Source of the DNA: Apoda limacodes
Taxonomy: Eukaryota; Arthropoda; Insecta; Lepidoptera; Limacodidae
NCBI GenBank assembly: GCA_946406115.1
Contig: OX291543.1
Span: 29,724,815-29,788,814 of the forward strand
DNA: 64,000 nt
Direction: 5' to 3'
Shown here: in pieces, positions 1 through 12,440 of the stretch
Layout of the letters: each line of letters starts with the position of its first letter
Position numbering within the stretch: position 1 is the first letter of the stretch
The notes under the pieces: generated by a model
The model's input: only the letters and a program-made list of their open reading frames with translations
What the model was told of the DNA's origin: nothing
The model's database searches: none
Translations under genes and position numbers: made by a program

Positions 1-1316
1 TGGTATTATTCTTCAAAAAGGGAGATAAAACTCTACTTAAGAACAACAGGCCGCTTTCGCTTTTAAGCCACGTGTATAAGCTGTTCTCTAGAGTCATCAC
101 GAATCGTCTCGCTGGATTTCACGATTTCATTTGACATTTCACGAGTTTCAGCCACCAGAACGGGCTGGGTTTCGGAAAGGCTTCAGTACCGTAGATCACA
201 TTCATACTGTACGGCAGATTATACAAAAAACTCAAGAGTATAATCAGCCGCTGTGTATGGCGCTTGTACAATAAAGCCTTTGACTCAATCGAAACCTGGG
301 CCGTACTAGATTCTCTGCAGCAATGTCTTATAGACTGGCGATACAATGAGGTGCCGCGATGTCTTTACAACGCTGCTACGATGACCGTCTTGTTCCAGGA
401 CCTTAGGACAAGTGCCATCCCGCTGTATAGAGGTGTAAGACAGGGATGAGGACGTCATATCCCCGAAACTTTTCACCAACGCGTTAGAAGATTTCTTTAA
501 AAACTGGGCTGGGCAGGGCATAAAAATAAACAGCGAATACATCGCACACCTAAGGTTTGCCGACGTCATCATTATTATGACAGAGTCATTAGAAGAACTG
601 AGCGAAAAGTTGCACTGCCTAGATAAATCCTATCGGCAAGTGGGACTTGGCATGAATTTGGATAAGACAAAAGTCGTATTCAATCAACACGTCGTGCCAA
701 TGCCAGTCTACGTAGGTACCCGCCCTTACTCGAAGGATTATGTGTACCTTGGACAAAAATCCAACTGCGCCGGAACAATTTTGAGAAGAAAACCGATAGG
801 GGAGGATCGAGCTAGCGTGAGCAGCATTTAAAAAGCTTCGTCAAGTCTTCGTGTCGCCTATACCGCAAAGTCTGAAGACAAAAGTCTTTGACTAATGCGT
901 CCTACCAGTCATGACTTACGGCGCCAAAACGTGGACACTTACAGCAGGGCTGGTCCACAAGTTCATGGTCGCACAGCACGCAATGGATCGAGCTTTGCCC
1001 GGAGTTTCTCTAAGGGATCGAATCCGAAATGAGGGCATCCGGAAGAGAACCAAAGTTACCGATATAGCTCGCAGAATTAGCAAGCTGAAGTGGCAGTGGG
1101 TTGGCCACCTCTATCGAAAGACTAATGGCCAATGGAGTAGACGTGTAGTAGAGTGGAGACCACGTATGGAAAGGCGAAGCGTAGGACGCCCTCGAGCACG
1201 GTGGGCCAACGACCTTAAAAAGGTGGCTGGTGGTGGCTGGATGCGAAAGGCAGACGAACGGGAGGAATGATGCGCCATAGAGGAGGCTTATGTCCAGCAG
1301 TAGACCAATATAAGCT
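1..1316 (+). mobile_element. RTE-type LINE, decayed, 5' part outside the window
   Basis: The plus strand carries most of a reverse transcriptase of an RTE-like non-LTR retrotransposon, broken over several frames. In frame 3 from base 3 the fingers region reads VLFFKKGD, then [20 protein letters not shown] and VITNRL. From about 150 it gives QAGF-like, then DHIHTV and YNKAFDSIETWA (263-300), the first catalytic aspartate motif, and GVRQG (435-449). A few inserted bases after GVRQG shift the frame. LRFADVII (about 550-575) is the YXDD box with its second aspartate replaced by valine. The thumb and C-terminal domain are open at 577-831 and 911-1270, the latter with SLRDRIRNE, KLKWQWVGHL and GRPRARWANDLKKVAG, which are typical of RTE C-termini. 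The 3' end is near 1290-1316. At least four frame breaks and the FADV box make it a dead copy. Family assignment is from recognition. Confidence 0.9.
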
Positions 1317-1323
1317 AATATGA

Positions 1324-1752
1324 AATATTATGACCAAAGTTTCAAGTCAATAGGTAAATGTGAAGTTAAAAAATTCTTCGGAATAAAATTTGGAAAAAAA
1401 AGCTGAGTTTGGTTGCTTCTTATTCCTTTGTGGAAACTTTTTAAAACAAAAAACATAGTATAATTTTGCAACGTGTTCTAAACAACTAAACCCATACGAT
1501 GGGGTAGGTCCATTTTTTTTTCGCGCCCCTCTTTGGCTGTACAGGAGGCACCCCTTAAAAACATTTAAAAATATTCTTGACAATTTGTATGGCTTCGGGT
1601 CAACAAGATGCCTATACTGTGAAAATTTGAAGAGAGTAGCTACAACCGTTTGGCTGTAAAACCTGTGTAAGAAACGACGGACAGACAGACAGACACGTGA
1701 GTGACAGCAATAGGGCTCCGTTTAGACCGCCGGGTACGGAACCATAAAAAGA
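1324..1752 (+). repeat. Dispersed element ending in a GACAGACAGACAC run and TACGGAACCATAAAAA
   Basis: The segment runs from just after the RTE 3' end to TACGGAACCATAAAAA at 1735-1750. A CGGACAGACAGACAGACAC run lies at 1678-1697. Other copies of this non-coding family appear at 21065-21360, 40285-40400 and 52040-52215 and as a fragment near 57624. It has no ORF. The 5' boundary is uncertain. The family is familiar to me from lepidopteran genomes, but I cannot name its class. Confidence 0.6.
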
Positions 1753-1934
1753 TCGATTGTAAATATTCGTTCAACCATAACTTTCCTGTTTAAATAGATG
1801 GATATGCTACTTATATGCAACAAAATGCAACCTAAGAAACTTTTAACCCTGGCGAGGTCGAGACTGATATTAAGTAAGAATATAAAGTGATCTTCGCCCA
1901 AGTCTATTAAAGTCGGTTGAATATTACATTACAG

Positions 1935-2074
1935 GCGTTTTACACTCGTTCCACGGTACTCTAAAAGCGTCCGAGGAGTGCGAAGACGACTTGGCAACGC
2001 TCAGTAAAGCAATTTGCGATGAAGTGACGGTACTGCGTACGGAACTACGCCCTGTAATACGGTTAATAATTTAA
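1935..2074 (+). CDS. Candidate terminal coding exon of an unrecognised host gene
   Basis: Directly after an acceptor-like ATTACATTACAG at 1923-1934 there is a 45-codon open stretch read in the frame that uses GC as the last two bases of a split codon. It encodes an acidic, helix-like segment including HSFHGTLKASEECEDDLATL and SKAICDEV, followed by LRTELRPVIRLII, and stops at TAA 2072-2074. There is no ATG, so this can only be a partial exon whose gene would lie to the left. GC content is close to 50 percent against roughly 35 percent around it, and codon use is not biased to A/T, unlike chance ORFs here. The acceptor has a weak pyrimidine tract and I see no poly(A) signal close behind the stop. 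I do not recognise the protein. It could be a relic of a transposon or chance. Confidence 0.3.
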
Positions 2075-2308
2075 GGATATAAAAATATCCTTGTGTTATT
2101 GTTTTGTTGTTAAATGAGTTTCTAAATCTAAGTATCCTGCTACATAACAACCAGCTGCTTACACATTTTTACCTACATACTTCTGGGGTTCTAAACTTGT
2201 TACTTGAGAAATTGACAAAGAAACAATAACTTAATGCGCTGTTAGTCATCGAGTGTCGATAAATAGGGAATTTAAAATAGTTGCGATGTTTTAACAGTTT
2301 GTTTTAAT

Positions 2309-2570
2309 TATTCGGCTCCGGGGCTCAGTGGGTAATGACCCGACAGCTGAATCCAGGGGCTTAGGTTCGATTCCCGTACAAGACAAACATAATATAAATG
2401 TTATGAATATTTGTGTTTGTGTTGAGACTGGGTGCTTTCTATGTATATTATGTATGTATTTACAAAAAAAGTATATGTATGTATGTGTATTCGTCTGGTA
2501 TGTATAGTACAAGCTTTACTTAGTTTGGGACTAGATAGTGCTGTGTATAATGTCCATTACTATTTATATA
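2309..2570 (+). mobile_element. tRNA-headed SINE with lepidopteran-type tail
   Basis: A tRNA-like head carries an A-box-like GGCTCAGTGGGTAA (2322-2335) and a perfect B-box GGTTCGATTCC (2364-2374), the two internal RNA polymerase III promoter blocks. The body continues TGTGTTTGTGTTGAGACTGG, a TATGTATGT-rich stretch, then GTACAAGCTTTACTT and GGGACTAGATAGTGCTGTG. The same tail occurs reversed at 16567-16725 and a related head reversed at 47040-47135. It codes for nothing; mobility would depend on a LINE reverse transcriptase. I associate this architecture with the HaSE-type SINEs of moths, by recognition only. Confidence 0.8.
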
Positions 2571-5135
2571 TCTTTGTATATATAATTCTACTGTACGTGT
2601 GTATGTCACTGTCACTGAATTTTTTTGTATGCATTTGTGTGGTGCCCTGGAGGGTTTAAATTCACAAAGCTGCAGTCGGTATCATGGAGGACGACGTCTG
2701 CGCAGTCAGCTAGTTTATTATATGTTTAAAATATTCGGCTTTAAAGTGGTAATGTTTGGTGACGTATATGTCAAGCGTCACGTGATCACATTGTCAGAAA
2801 AATATGAAAACTCTAGAATACTAGTGCATAGACTAAAACAACTTTGTCAAACTCACGTCACTTGAGTCAAACACTTTTAGATATACCGAAATTAATGCTT
2901 TTTGCAGTCTTAAACAATGATGGTTGTAAAGGCCAAGGAATCCTACACTAAGCATGGCCCGTTATGCTCTTGGCCACGTTTCTTTTATTGGAATGTACCA
3001 AAAGCACATCAATTTTAATTAGAAATGAACCACTTGAGCTTTGTTGGTAGGTGCCGTTTCGGAAAACTTAGTAGGATGGGGCGCTGTGCTAAATTTTTGG
3101 AAAATTCTTTTTTGTTTGAGATATAAAGTAGAGTAGCCAGAAGAATAAATCCAAATAATTTAAATCGTAATTCTTGGCGGGTAGTTTGGGGTCTTGAAAC
3201 AATCTCTGAAAAAGAAGAAGAGAAGAATAAATGTCATTATGACAATTGAAAACGCCGTCCACTAGGTAGGTTGATTGAATATAGCCGAATGCAAGTGGCT
3301 CGGACCCAAAGGCCAATTTTTCTTACTAAATATTAAGAGTTTCCAAATATATTACTCTTACTACTAACGTAGACATTGTTTATGTACCGTTAAGAGGACT
3401 TAGACAAAATTCGATAACTTTTTGTGTTTTTGTTAGTTTTCCGTCGTTGATTACTATTCAACTATTGCAATAACTTATATTAATTAGACTAACATTAAAA
3501 TATAAGTTTTTATTAAAGCCGGTAAGCAGAACACATTTTTGAAAATTGGTAATAAAACACTAAAAATAATACATTTTAGTTATTGCTCATCGCCATAAAA
3601 TTACAACATTGAATAATTTAGAAAAATGATTTCTAATTAATAAGAAGTTTAAATTAAAAATACCACATGAATAACAGTAGATGGTAACCAGAGCAGATTT
3701 TTTAATTTGTAACTGAAATTAAATAAATTAATTATAAATTTATTTTGTATATAAACTGTGTCATTGCGATATATATTCAGTACGCATCGCCTTGTCACGG
3801 ACAGTTCACGTCCGTTTTCAGTGGTGGTCACCAACTCGAACTTATTAGCAAACAAATTATTATCATTGGAAGTTACACAATCGCCCTGCTGTAATTTTTT
3901 TATTCATACGAAAAGGCCTGTGCTCTGCAGTTAATGTCTAGCAGCTGAAATGATGATGTAAACCGTAAACGACCTTTAATAATATTTCTATCAAGTGCAT
4001 GTACCCAAAAAAGTAATAAATTGTTAATCGATAAATCCCATATATCCTGTATTTAGCTTGTTAGTAGTTTATATGCTAATATTTAGATAATGTTACGAGT
4101 AAGCAGCTAATGCTAGGCCCCCGTGCATTAGGCGAATTATGTAAATGATACATTTATGCGAATAAAATTGGATAGTGAGCCAATCATGATCATGTACAAC
4201 CATATGCTAATAGATTACAGTTATAATTAGATACCTGCGTAGGAAATTATGATAATACATTTTAATTTCAGTGTTTATGTTGATAAGAGGAAAATTTAGG
4301 ATGTTGTTGTTAACAGTTACCATTGGTAAGAAGATCGCCCCGCAGTTTGTGTCTGTGTCTGAGCAGTGTCTACCTGGTAGAAGGCCGTCTCCAGTTGTAA
4401 CTTTTAATCCTTACGTAACAACGTCCTAAATATTTAGTATTTATTTTGTCCTGCCCGTTGCTATCTGAAACGCGCTGCAAGAACGTAGCGTTTTGGCGGG
4501 CAACACTAGTTGTCTAATCGTTGTCGTTGTCATGCCGAAAAATAACCTTATAAATATAATTACTTTGTGGTTTTTTAACTAATTAAAGCATTTTTCTTTG
4601 CATTACACTTATACAGTAGTATTGTGTTAGCGACTAATAGCGAAAGTGTTTCGTATGTGTGATAGTGAAGTGTTTGGACGACACAAGATATAAGGGAAGT
4701 ACTTTTATGTTTAAGGTTCTAGATCCTGTCCCCTTAAAGGACATTAGGGCAGATAGAGGTGGTCCATGTAGGTGCAACAAATAACATTATTTGAGATAAT
4801 TAAAAGCCCTGCCTAAGGTTATAATACGTAACAGTAAGGTTTCGCTTTACCCGTCAATAGGACGAAACAGTATTTTAATATGATATTAAAATTGCGTTTA
4901 TATATCGAATGGTGTAAAATACGTGACAATAAAAATCGTTATGTACTTGAAAATGATAACTACTAAAGTTACAAAATCCGGCTGGTTGGAATGGAAATGG
5001 ATGTGGGTGGTTCAATATGGACTGTTGTAGAAATATATGGAGAGGGCTACTTTCAGCAACGGACGTCCACAGGTTAAGACGATGACAAAGAAGGCAATTG
5101 TAAGAAATTATATAGTGAACGAAATTATACATGTC
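2571..5135. other. AT-rich stretch, nothing recognised
   Basis: I see no gene, SINE box or clear repeat here. Short ORFs (for example 2599-2865 and 3649-3855) have no recognisable protein content and are taken as chance. A mildly GC-richer patch lies at 4470-4505. Confidence 0.5.
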
Positions 5136-5378
5136 GCAGCCATCTGGTCAAATTAGCTTGATAATTGGATGCCTAGGTAGATCGTCAAGTATGGAAAAGA
5201 AAGAAACAGAAATCGCACTGTATAAGACATGTATGTTGGGTTAGGTTCGTGTCTCTTGTGTCGACGTAGATACGGAGCGAGCAAAGCGAGCGGAGCATTC
5301 CAGTCAAGTTTAATATAACAATCTGTTCAGTTATATGTTCATTTCTTTTCTAACTGGCTAATTTAACCAGATGGCTGC
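5136..5378. mobile_element. Short MITE-like element with 22-bp inverted ends
   Basis: GCAGCCATCTGGTCAAATTA continuing to GC (5136-5157) pairs with GCTAATTTAACCAGATGGCT continuing to GC (5357-5378), 21 of 22 bases complementary. The 199-bp interior contains a purine-biased CGGAGCGAGCAAAGCGAGCG block at 5273-5292. A solo right-end-like copy (GATGGCTGCCATAG then CAAACATATA) lies at 6858-6882. It is non-coding and resembles a non-autonomous DNA transposon. The superfamily is unknown and no convincing target-site duplication was found. Confidence 0.6.
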
Positions 5379-6217
5379 CACAAACATATAGCGTCTATCT
5401 TTTAGAACATTATTTTTGGATGATTTTAATTATAGACAATATGAAAGCTCTGTCCAATGTATAAGGGTGCCGAAATTAGACAAAATCGAAATATTTGATC
5501 ACTAATTTATTAGTGCTTTAGTACAATATTTTAAAAGAGTGACTACAGATCCAAAGCGGGCATTCTAATCAAAATGGACTTTTAATAATTTCATAATATT
5601 CAGAAACCACAAATGTACCCAAGACTGCCTGAGACAACGTGCATGTATGGCTTATAATGAGGCTAGACGGGATTGCGGGCGCATATTGTCATGAGTGCAC
5701 TATTGTCCACTCTATATGGCGGCGCCACTGAGCACGCGTCTACTCGATTTGGACGAGTCTAAATAGGCATAGATCTATGACTGCGGCTCGCTTTTACCAA
5801 TACCAATATTACACGAACTTTGCTATTTGATTGTTTTTCTCTGTTTTAACAGGCTCTCAGGGGTCTTTGCTGTTGGATTTGCATAGAGACGGTTACGTAT
5901 GGAGGCACATTGTCAAAGTTACAGCTTTCTTCTCGGTTGTTGACTTAATTAGTAAGTTGGATATGTGAATGGCAGCGCAATGCATTATCCGTTTCTACGT
6001 AAATCTAAGAAGATCGTTATTTTGAAAATACGGGAGGCATCGACCATTATGTCTTTGTGTCGATATTGATTTGCATACGTACGTTTATTTGTATCTTAAT
6101 TGATATACAAGACTACATTGATAAAGTACATTTATATTATTATACCTGACCGAGACCCGTCACGGCTGTCATGGGTACAATATCGTTTGGTTATTTTTTT
6201 AATTATTTTTTTTTTTT
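5379..6217. other. No gene seen
   Basis: Unique-looking sequence. A GC-elevated patch at 5660-5790 includes GGCGGCGCC (5719-5727) and a small hairpin ACTCGATTTGGACGAGT (5742-5758); a regulatory role would be a guess. Confidence 0.4.
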
Positions 6218-6330
6218 CTGAATTGGTAGAGCACTTACACGGACTGTAAGGATAGTTGTAGGTTGAAATCCTCGCTCGATGTTAATCTTTTGACTGCATC
6301 TTTGCTATGAAAATATTTATTTACATTAAT
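6218..6330 (+). mobile_element. tRNA-headed SINE, family B, copy 1
   Basis: An A-box-like AATTGGTAGAGCAC (6221-6234) and a B-box-like GGTTGAAATCC (6261-6271) are spaced as in a tRNA gene, followed by TTGACTGCATCTTTGCTATG and an AT tail. The same head and the same post-head words occur in reverse orientation at 34829-34955, which shows that this is a dispersed family and not a lone tRNA relic. No intact tRNA fold is expected, since the 3' acceptor half is absent. Confidence 0.7.
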
Positions 6331-9300
6331 GATGTATCATATATGGCATTTATGATTTATTTTCTTCGCAGACTCTAACCTTCAGAGAGTCACAAACGAA
6401 GTAAGATTATTTCTATGTATGTATATTTATATTGTATTTCTTATTTCTATGAAGATTTGTATATTTGTAAGATTGATGTACTAGGACCTAGGTTCCTGAA
6501 GTGATTGGTCAGAGATATTTCGAACTTCAACTGCTACGGCGAAGATTTAGTAATATATAGTATAGTAATATTCACCTTTTACCGTTGGTATTAAATCTTA
6601 AACGTGATAAGGGGAGCCTTTCACCAAGATCTAGCACAAACAAGTCAAGCTTTGGCAATGAATTGTAACTTTTGTCGCCCTGTCGGGAACCAAACCGAGG
6701 ACCTTAAATCCGACGTTCCAAAATGGTTGTAGCTAATTATAGCTTATAGAAAACAAAGTAACATATTAATGTTACTTTGTTTGCTACTTTTCAGTACCTA
6801 GCCATTCATTCAACAATTGGAAAACAATAAAAGTTAATTTAAATTTACATTAGCCTGATGGCTGCCATAGAGCAAACATATATCACGTAAACAAAGGCGC
6901 AATATTAATTAACCGTCACTTTCGGTAGCAAACTTGCGTGCGCATAGACAATACGGGCATGTTCACGTAATAAAGAATCAATAAGACTAAAACCGTGTTA
7001 AATCAACATTGGGCGAAAGCAAGCAAAGACAAGAAACGAATCCGAGAATTTATAGTCGAGTTTATGTAGAGCAGTTAAATGTCAGACCTGAATAAAAAAA
7101 ATCATTGCTGTGAAATTAACTCCCAATAAAATTAAAAAACTAATGTTTGGCAAAGGCGTAACTTATATTTGTGCAAAAACTTATACAAAATAGTGATAAC
7201 TTCGACCAAAATTCGTTGTGATATATAGGCCACCACATACTAACTGTTTTGTTGTTGTGCAATTTCGCAGCTATTAGGGGGCATCCGTAAATTACGGGTG
7301 GTGATTTTGGCGATTTTTCGAATTTGATGATTTCGATTTGCGGAATAAAATTAAAAATTATTTCAAATACACAGATCAGAAAAAGAAAGTTTTAGTTTAA
7401 GATTTTTTGATGAAAAAAAAAGGCATGTAGCATGTAGCTTTTCTTTACCTATACTTAACGGTATAGTGATTTTTTTACGCCAAGTATTTCGCGACTAAGT
7501 TTTTATTGGTGGGTATCGGTATAACTTATTGACTCGTTATCCCGTTAACTGGTTTATCTATCAATTCGTAACTCTATTTTTCTGAGCCTAATTTTATTAG
7601 GGACGCTCCCGCTCACGAAAAAGGCGCGAAACACACGCGATATAAAAAATGGCGGCAAGCTATTTGAATGCGTGAATTATTGTCTTTTAAGCAGGAATAA
7701 TACACCGTTGGAAAATAATTCGAGTTACATCCACACCACATAATGGTGTTTGAAAAATGGGAAATAATATTCTATGTTATCGCCATTTTCGTAAATTGCT
7801 TTTTTCATTGTAGGCGAAAAACTGTATTCGTTTAAAGTTTATTCTAGAAGTAGATGCAAATTGATTACTTACATTGTTTTTACATATTATCATTGGTGGT
7901 ATGGTGACCGTTTCAGATCATTTAATAGTTAAATTGCTAGTTTGTTTGTATGTCATTATGTTTTTACTTGTGTAATTGCAGAAGTCGAAAGGCATTGGTT
8001 TTGTGGAATGTAAAAAAGGTAGTTTGCCATAAACGAAAAAAAAACTAGTTACCTATTCAAATTTAGTCTGAAGTTAATTAGTAGTAGGTATGACTCTAAG
8101 ATAAGACCTAAGATTTAATAAACCTTAGATACAAAATGGTAACAAACCTATTTCAAAGTGATATTCTATCACACTTTTAAATCTTATAAGTAATAGGTAT
8201 CTTATGTAGCTAATGTGAAACCTTGTATGCATCTGATACCAGTAGTACCAAAATGGGATCTAAAGATTAAAAAACAGATATTGAAAGCTGGTTGAACACT
8301 ATACCAGTTTACAAGAAGTAACAGACGACTTGACGATCGACCAAAATAAAATAGGTAATAGCATAGGTACATACCAGATATGCGCTAAAGTCCAAGATGT
8401 TATGCCTCGTGTACTCAAATTTAACAACATACTTTAGAACAAGAACTAAAACAGTGGTTATATTTAAGAAGCCTACATCCTTGATATAAATCGAGCTAGT
8501 AGTTAACAACCCGATAGGTGCTTCATCCAAACAAGGTGTGGGCATGTCCGCATACATATGCTCATATCTCGTAATTAATCAATCTCTTGACGGCTTGTCG
8601 ATATAACTAACATTTTTACTCCCAATCTTAATAGGAATCAATGTTGCCAATTATTATAGAGTGCTCGAAAACATTTGGGTATTTTTATATTCTAAAGATA
8701 CAGATAATATAAAACACGTAGACAAATAAAAAGCAAGTTTTCCTCAAGTAGTGATAATGAAATAAATAAATGTACTATTCTTATTTATAAGTTACACTTA
8801 CCTCTTTTCTTATTGACAGTGATAAAAGGTAGATTGAATGACACAATTGCAAAATTATTTTATCTCGTGTGCCGTCGTCCTTTGAATCCTTTGCTGCGAT
8901 CCGTATTCTACCTTAGAATCCCGAGCCTTTCCCTCTACTCTGGATTAAAAATAGCACCCTCATCATAAAAATATTATTTTGATCCCTTGTGATACAATTT
9001 ACCTTTTTATCTCTCGCCGATTACAATTAAGTCCGACTAACAATCATCTATTATTTAATTTTTTACATTTTTAATTAATTGCCATTAATTACCAGCAGGA
9101 GGACCGAAAGCTTAGTTGGCACCTTAATTGTATTAAAAAAAAAATAGTAAATATTAGTGTCATTTCATGCATATTTTTGTTGTGTTATTTTCTTAAACCC
9201 CCCCGACATTTAAAATTGGCACGCCCATACTTCAGGGGTACAGGCACATGGCAGAGAGCCCCTCACTCAAAAAATATTTAACCATTTTCAGTTGTTCACA

Positions 9301-11589
9301 ACAAACTAACCCTGCCAATATACATACCGCAGGTTTAAATAATAATTAGTAGCAGAGACAACTTTATTAATTCATTAACCAATTAATTGGCTACACTTAA
9401 AGACAGTGTTGTTAAATTTCTAACAAACATTAGCCTATAAATTTAAGCAACTTAACTTCGTTAAGAAAATAAATTATGAACTGCTTCGTTAGTCAATTTC
9501 TACCTGTCAACTAAGCCCTGGTCTGGTCTACTGCAGCAACGGATTTACTCCACCATTAAAACAAACTCTGCTATATATGCTATAATAATTGTAGTTACAA
9601 GGGTTAAAACGACGTGATAGGTACAAGTACAACTTTTACTTGCTACTATTGATAAATATTCAATCTACTTTGAGTAGCCAAATTAAAGTCTCAGTTAGCG
9701 TTTTGATAGATACACTGGACTGTTACTAGCAATTGGGCTTGGTGTCTATTTCCCGTAATATAAGATGTTTCAAGAGTTTAAATGCATACGCTAAACGGAA
9801 CTTCCACTAGACTCACTCCTTTTTTCTCCTTTGTCTAACTACAACAGTTGTTGGTTGCAGATGGCTTTGGCAACTACACGCGGACTAACTTTTGCTGCGG
9901 TGTTGCTTGCACTCTGCTGCGAAAAGTTGGGTTCACTGATACATTATTACACGTCCGATATCACTGCTGATACTTAACCATGTTTTTTGAAAATACAAGT
10001 AGCGCCCTCTAGTGACCGTCTGGTTGAACAATAAAAATATTGATACTACAGCCTGTTGTTAATAAAACAAAATCTACCCTGCTACTGTTAGTTTAGTTAC
10101 CTAGTTTAGTCTGTCAATGAAACAAGCTCTGTTCTGCTACGTTAAATGAGCAGAATGCTAATATGTAAGTTATTCCAAATAAATGTGTCTGTTAATTCAA
10201 CAGTCTTGTCTGTTAAACTTATTTACATCAAAACTTTAAACAACGGTCAAATCGGTTCGTTTCATTGTTCTAAATCTGCTTATACAACCAATTTGATGTT
10301 CTATATTAGCCTACTATTGTAATCTAGCAAATTAGAATAAGTTATGTGATTTAACAGTTTGTTTGTAATTTGTAGCAGTGCAATGTAGTTACTGTCCTTA
10401 ACGGTTTTAGATTGGTTATGAGTACAGAATTGACGACCATTGTATTTGTAGAAAAATATTTATGAGTAACAAGTAGAGTAGGTTTCTTTAACATACCAGA
10501 AAACAGTACTCTGCTAGCGTCATATTTTTTTAACACTACAATCATCTGAAAAAGGTTTACGTCGTTTCCACCACAATTTGTTGTGGAACTCTGATTTACC
10601 TCAAACATACAACTACTCGTACTAGGGAGCTTACGTTTGAGCTTGACTTTCTCTTTATATTTCTGTCTGTGCTAATTACCTCTTCCCTAACTGGGTAAGA
10701 CGATGAAAATTGAACAAAGAATGTTGGATCTTGCAGTATAGATGTAAAGACGACGGTCGATAAAGAAGACAAGTCACAGCACCTTTTAACCAATAGGAGG
10801 AATATTATATTTAGTGCATAATGGCAATAGGGAACAGTTTGATTTATGTTATCTGTGTTGTGAGCAGTTTTTTGAATTCTATTGCATCCTCAAATTGACA
10901 CTAGTAAAAAAAGTATTTAATAGAAGACCTTGACATACCTTATACCTTTAATTTGGATGTTTTTTTGTATTCTTATCTACTTACATATTTATAAATGTAA
11001 ATAATCAACAGTAAAAAATAATGCAATTGCACCACTTGCTTATAAAACTAGAATATCCGATAAATGCATACAAAATGACCATCTCATATGCAAATAATGC
11101 CTATAATACCGCAAAATGGCCGATTTGTCAGACAAATATATGAAACGCACAGCTTATTGCGTCAACCGACTTTATGCAGCCAATAACACCTTATCGCTAA
11201 GTAATTCCAACATTCTATTAAATCCTGCATCGACAATAATATCTATGTGATAAAATGAAACGGTGCACTCGATACTAAGTTCCACTTATGTGCCCATAAT
11301 ATCGCTTTCGCATATCAGAATTGCTAATACAAGGAGTGAATGTATGCCATAGTGCTGCGAGGTTGGTTATAAGCGAATAGGCAGTAGCGCCCTCCGGACA
11401 ATCGTGGACCTTTCACGGATCAGTGTTAATGAATGAACCGAAGGTTGGCATTTTAAGACTTTTATGGTGGCTTGTTTTATTTATGAATGTGAAGAGGTGT
11501 AAGTGTTAGGATTATATTATAATTAATATTAAAAACTTTAGTTTTTTTTAATATATCTTATTAATGCTGTACTTACAGTGTTGAAAATA
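6331..11589. other. Long AT-rich stretch without recognised genes
   Basis: Apart from a solo MITE-like end at 6858-6882 (see 5136-5378), I find no gene, RNA gene or clear repeat. Weak ORFs on the minus strand at 8309-8557, 10351-10608 and 10596-10793 look like chance. A C-rich run lies at 9197-9205, and a CTAGGACCTAG palindrome at 6480-6490. Confidence 0.45.
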
Positions 11590-11665
11590 TAGTATTGAAG
11601 AAAACACGAGGGGTATGGGGTTCAATCCGGGCTTAGGCATGTACAGTTCTTTCATTAACGCGTCA
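11590..11665 (+). mobile_element. Possible tRNA-headed SINE remnant (B-box only)
   Basis: GGGGTTCAATCCGGGCTTAG at 11618-11637 fits a polymerase III B-box (GGTTCAANCC) and is followed by GCATGTACAGTTC, similar in layout to the head at 27130 (GGGTTCGAATTCCGG then GCATAAATGTT). No good A-box was seen. This could be a truncated SINE or chance. Confidence 0.4.
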
Positions 11666-11810
11666 TCGTTGATAATGTCAGAGTAGGAAACCTAAAGAGA
11701 TATGAATATAGTTTGTATAACGTATATGGTTAGTTAGGTAGTTACATTAGTCGCTAAAGATGTCCATGTATCTACAATATTTCCTACCCCATATATAGAG
11801 TAGTTTTAAC

Positions 11811-11917
11811 ATTCTTTTAAGTGTTTGGAATAATATATTTCTTATAACAAATGATTGTACTATTCTTTTTAAGTGTTTGGAATAATATATTTCTTATAAC
11901 AAATGATTGTACTATTG
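11811..11917. repeat. Perfect tandem duplication, 52-bp period
   Basis: The unit beginning GTGTTTGGAATAATATATTT at 11821 recurs at 11873 with the same following bases through GATTGTACTATT, offset 52. The near identity indicates a recent local duplication. No coding content. Confidence 0.9.
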
Positions 11918-12440
11918 TACTAACGAGTGTACTATTTTCTGCCATTGATGACGACGAGATGCTCGCTGGCTCTTTCCGAGTAGTTTCATAGATTTTTACA
12001 TCAGACCTTTAGACATGCAATTCTCCTGAAACAAATAACGTTATACAAAGAACTATCTCATTGTGTTAGCTCTAAAGCAAACGACGCACATTACTACATT
12101 CATTTTCTAATTTTAGGATGACCACATATAAAACAGATTAGATTTTTTTATACAAAGCAGTAGGTATTACATTGTAAGAAATACCAATCTGAAAATCCAT
12201 TGTTGATTTATTTGTGATATAGTAGTATATAAGTACACACAGACCTTTTCAAAGATTAACAACAAAAAAAAGTAGTTCTAACTATTGCTACAAAAATATA
12301 GTTTATACTTTAAGTACGTACGTAGATTAGAAGTAACGTGTTAAGTGTTACACGCACTAACGGTAAATTATCATCAATTATATCTATGTGATAATCAATC
12401 ATCAATTTGAAATTTGGGAAAATTAGGACCAGTACCAGTG
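11918..12440. other. No gene seen
   Basis: Ordinary AT-rich sequence; no repeat family or RNA gene recognised. Confidence 0.4.

Noticed and set aside
8000..8030. TGGAATGTAAA word resembling the start of miR-1
   Set aside because: Only the first 11 bases fit, and no complementary arm forming a hairpin is present.
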